Shown piece by piece: positions 5,662 to 7,330 of a stretch of 7,330 nt of DNA (its first letter is position 1; every line of letters starts with the position of its first letter). The stretch is from Candidatus Syntropharchaeum sp. (lineage in GTDB: Archaea; Halobacteriota; Syntropharchaeia; Alkanophagales; Methanospirareceae). The notes under the pieces were generated by a model. The model was given only the letters and a program-made list of their open reading frames with translations. It was not told where the DNA came from and did not search any database. The stretch spans positions 1 to 7,330 of the forward strand of contig JADHYP010000068.1 of assembly GCA_016782355.1 (NCBI GenBank), written 5' to 3'. The position numbers and the translations under genes were made by a program.

Positions 5662-5707
5662 ATATGGGGCTCTGCTCCATGACCACGCAAGCCCTGTAAG
5701 GGCTTAT
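5662..5707 (+). repeat. 46-bp double-hairpin repeat, copy 2
   Basis: This ungapped partner of 3735-3780 (42 of 46 identical, opposite orientation) lies between the vapBC promoter side and endonuclease V. The AAGCCC-TGTAA-GGGCTT hairpin is preserved perfectly. The first hairpin is weakened by substitutions (GGGGC-TCT-GCTCC). This copy is non-coding and ends 14 bp before a TATA-like box for endonuclease V. Confidence 0.78.
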
Positions 5708-5721
5708 GTGTAATCTTGCGG

Positions 5722-5729
5722 TTATTAAA
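5722..5729 (+). promoter_or_regulatory. TATA-like box for endonuclease V
   Basis: TTATTAAA is centred about 25 bp before the ATG at 5751, the spacing expected when an archaeal transcript begins at the start codon. The AAGGAG at 5728-5733 is 17 nt from the ATG, too far to be a normal ribosome-binding site, which supports leaderless initiation. Confidence 0.42.
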
Positions 5730-5750
5730 GGAGTTAAATAAGTACAAATA

Positions 5751-6458
5751 ATGAAAACTACTGAACTATACCACATACAGGAAGGAATCGCATCAAAAGC
5801 TATAATAGAAGACAAACTAAGTCTGAAAGAACTAAAATTAGTGGCAGGTGCAGACCAGGCTTTCTTCTATGAGTCAAAAGACGAAGCTGAAGATAAAGAG
5901 AAAATAATATCCGCGGTTGTAGTGCTTGAATATCCTTCCATGCGATTTATTGATTATTCTTATTCCGTGATGCCAGTGGATTTTCCTTACGTCCCCGGGC
6001 TCCTTTCGTTCAGAGAAGCGCCAGCCATAATAAACGCTTTTCGCAGTCTAAAAAAGAAGCCCGAGCTGTTAGTAATAGATGGATGTGGAATAAACCACCC
6101 GAGGTTCGCAGGTTTAGCCACGCATGTGGGTGTTGTTTTGAACGTGGCAACGATAGGCGTGGCAAAGAACCTCCTGTGCGGCAATGGCGAACTGCCAGGT
6201 GTAGAAGGCGAAGCGCGTGTGATAAAATACAAAGGTAAAGATATTGGCTATTATCTCAAGAGTAAAAAGGGTTCTAAACCCATAATCGTAGCACCGGGGC
6301 ATAAAGTATCGCTGGAAACTTCGCTGAAGCTAATAAAAAATTGCATCCACAAGCATAAACTACCTGAACCTACACGAATTGCTCATTTATGTGCGAATAA
6401 GATAAAGAAGGAATGCCTTTTTCCGTCATCTCAGCGCTCTCTGTGCTCTCGGCGGTAA
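5751..6458 (+). CDS. nfi: Endonuclease V
   Basis: Endonuclease V cuts nucleic acid next to deaminated adenine (inosine) and starts its removal; some homologues act on inosine in RNA. The landmarks of the Thermotoga enzyme are all present: Asp35 (VAGADQAF), PYVPGLLSFRE (79-89) with Tyr80 and catalytic Glu89, Asp110 in IDGCGINHPRF (109-119), the lysine of GVAKNLL (136-142), APGHKVSLET (181-190) and PEPTRIAH (205-212) with His212. The core helix motif reads DGCGINHPRFAG instead of the commoner DGHGIAHPRRFG, a modest change. The natural protein appears to end near residue 224; residues 225-235 and the stop are encoded by a dispersed repeat (6425-6463). It stands alone on its strand, with a TATA-like box suggesting a leaderless mRNA. 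Identity is very safe. Confidence 0.95.
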   Translation: MKTTELYHIQEGIASKAIIEDKLSLKELKLVAGADQAFFYESKDEAEDKEKIISAVVVLEYPSMRFIDYSYSVMPVDFPYVPGLLSFREAPAIINAFRSLKKKPELLVIDGCGINHPRFAGLATHVGVVLNVATIGVAKNLLCGNGELPGVEGEARVIKYKGKDIGYYLKSKKGSKPIIVAPGHKVSLETSLKLIKNCIHKHKLPEPTRIAHLCANKIKKECLFPSSQRSLCSRR

Positions 6459-6463
6459 ATAAA
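6425..6463 (+). repeat. 39-bp partial copy of the in-frame element end
   Basis: This stretch matches the reverse complement of 2936-2974 at 36 of 39 positions, starting GTCATCTCAGCGCTCTC and including the GGCGGTAAA end. It covers the right terminal inverted repeat of the 138-bp element plus a few flanking bases, without the rest of the element. It supplies the last 11 or so residues and the TAA of endonuclease V, in a different reading frame from that used in the spermidine synthase-like gene. Confidence 0.72.
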
Positions 6464-6483
6464 TACCAGCAGTTATTCGCACT

Positions 6484-6606
6484 TTATATCTGCATCATTA
6501 GCGCAATCACCGAACCAACCATTATCAACGCCATTAATATGCCTATTATCGCTCTCTGCCATCGCCCATTACTTTTCTTCTTCTTTACTCTTTTCTTTTT
6601 TACCAT
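6484..6606 (-). CDS. Small basic single-pass membrane protein, 40 residues
   Basis: The frame begins MVKKKRVKKKKSNGRWQR: nine of the first eleven residues after Met are K, R or V, dominated by lysine. A single hydrophobic helix, about residues 19-38 (AIIGILMALIMVGSVIALMM), runs almost to the end. This is a coherent small membrane protein: a positively charged cytoplasmic tail followed by one transmembrane segment. There is no Shine-Dalgarno motif, but AT-rich sequence 25-35 bp upstream allows a leaderless start. It is convergent with endonuclease V and divergent from the ATPase pseudogene. I do not recognise a named family; similar short basic membrane proteins are common, poorly annotated archaeal genes. 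It was judged real from its composition. Confidence 0.62.
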   Translation of the reverse strand: MVKKKRVKKKKSNGRWQRAIIGILMALIMVGSVIALMMQI

Positions 6607-6657
6607 CTTTTAGCATATGTTTCTTTTTACAAAAATAAAAAAGGATACTAACTTCAT

Positions 6658-6666
6658 AATTTAATA
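6658..6666 (+). promoter_or_regulatory. TATA-like box before the ATPase pseudogene
   Basis: AATTTAATA is centred about 22 bp before the ATG at 6684. This fits a leaderless archaeal promoter that would have served the ATPase gene before it decayed. It may still fire. Confidence 0.35.
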
Positions 6667-6683
6667 ATGAAATACTAAATATC

Positions 6684-7291
6684 ATGATACTAAAATTTTT
6701 GGATAGAGAAGAAGAGATAAGGGAAGTAGAGGAGAAATACGAAAGCAATAAATCCGAGTTTGTGGTGATTTACGGAAGGAGGCGGATTGGAAAGACCGAG
6801 CTTATAAAAATCCTCTATATGGAAGAGCGACTTTAAGAATGAAAGTTTTGCCAATGACTTTCTTAGATGCCTGTAAATTCTTCAAAAAGTTCGACATTGA
6901 GGATTTGGTAGAGGTGTATGCAAGTCTTGGCGGAATTCCAGCCTATTTGAATGAATTTAACGATTCTTTAACGTTTGAAGAGAACGTAAACAGAACGTTT
7001 TTCAACAAAGACCACGTGCTCTTTGACGATGCAGAGAGATTGCTTAAGGACGAGTTGAGAGAACCTTACGTATATTTATCTATATTGGAGCAGATAAGCG
7101 AAGGAGCAACGACTCTTTCTGAAATTTCATCGAAATCCAAAGTTGACGTAACGAATTTACCGAAGTATCTACGAGTATTAGAGAATATGGATTTAATAAA
7201 GAAGATTTATCCAGTAATAAGAGAGAGAAAGAGTAAGAGAGGGATTTACAAGATTCCGGATAATTATTTTCACTTCTGTAGGGATTTCTGA
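6684..7291 (+). pseudogene. Archaeal ATPase pseudogene with internal deletion
   Basis: Family knowledge: these archaeal ATPases (ATPase_2 plus a DUF234-type C-terminal domain) are about 450 residues. The first piece, ATG 6684 to TAA 6834-6836, gives 50 residues with a complete Walker A, VIYGRRRIGKTEL at 28-40. From about 6812 the sequence continues in another frame with PLYGRATLRMKVLPMTFLDA, which in the family lies well after Walker B. The junction falls at about 6805-6814, so the whole middle of the ATPase domain is missing and the frame is changed. The second piece runs to 7291 with a winged-helix-like part (ILEQISEGATTLSEIS, YLRVLENMDLI) and ends at DNYFHF followed by CRDF and a stop, where the family continues with an aromatic-rich FWFRF-type stretch. 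It is therefore also cut at the 3' end. The two halves cannot give a working ATPase. A separate 150-residue product from ATG 6839 is possible but unlikely to matter. Confidence 0.85.
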
Positions 7292-7330
7292 AATAGTACC
7301 TTCTTTGCAATATTTGATTAGGTTGTTGCT

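Noticed and set aside
6413..6613. Plus-strand 66-codon frame at the end of endonuclease V
   Set aside because: It starts inside endonuclease V, runs through the repeat and is antisense to the better small membrane protein; its phenylalanine run is the complement of the lysine codons.
7292..7330. Tail of the window after the ATPase pseudogene
   Set aside because: No gene, repeat or signal can be supported in these 39 bases.

Overview
The window looks archaeal, most likely from a mesophilic, moderately AT-rich euryarchaeon. The evidence is an MthK-type calcium/RCK potassium channel, a Mut7-C nuclease with a zinc-ribbon tail, an archaeal-type ATPase (ATPase_2/DUF234 type), an AbrB-PIN toxin-antitoxin pair, and several starts with a TATA-like box about 25 bp upstream, as expected for leaderless transcripts. 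The many degenerate dispersed repeats remind me of ANME-1-like or related uncultured genomes. That is an impression from memory, not a classification.

Layout. Bases 1-763 (+) hold the 3' part of a gene whose product resembles an archaemetzincin without its HExxH zinc site. Bases 764-976 are a short intergenic gap with a possible gene scrap and a hairpin. Bases 977-3815 (-) are a two-gene operon: a membrane-anchored spermidine-synthase-like protein, then, one base after its stop codon, a two-TM RCK potassium channel. A compact divergent promoter (3816-3848) separates this from a + strand pair, a one-domain O6-alkylguanine-DNA alkyltransferase and a Mut7-C RNase-like protein. A tiny ATGA-coupled ORF follows and collides with a convergent VapBC pair (4853-5505, -). 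Bases 5751-6458 (+) encode endonuclease V. A 40-residue basic single-TM protein lies convergent to it (6484-6606, -). The window ends with an archaeal ATPase pseudogene that has lost its middle and its last part.

The most unusual theme is dispersed repeats that have become protein-coding. A 138-bp element bounded by imperfect inverted repeats sits exactly in frame (46 codons, no stop) inside the spermidine-synthase fusion. A 39-bp relative of its end supplies the last residues and stop codon of endonuclease V. A 46-bp double-hairpin repeat makes up part of the N terminus of the spermidine-synthase fusion and recurs upstream of endonuclease V. An A/C-rich direct repeat supplies the C-terminal tail and stop of the alkyltransferase. 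Two DNA repair proteins (alkyl damage, deaminated bases), a probable RNA-processing nuclease and a polyamine/K+ membrane pair therefore share a region shaped by small repeats and by gene decay. I see no CRISPR array, tRNA, rRNA or intact transposase.
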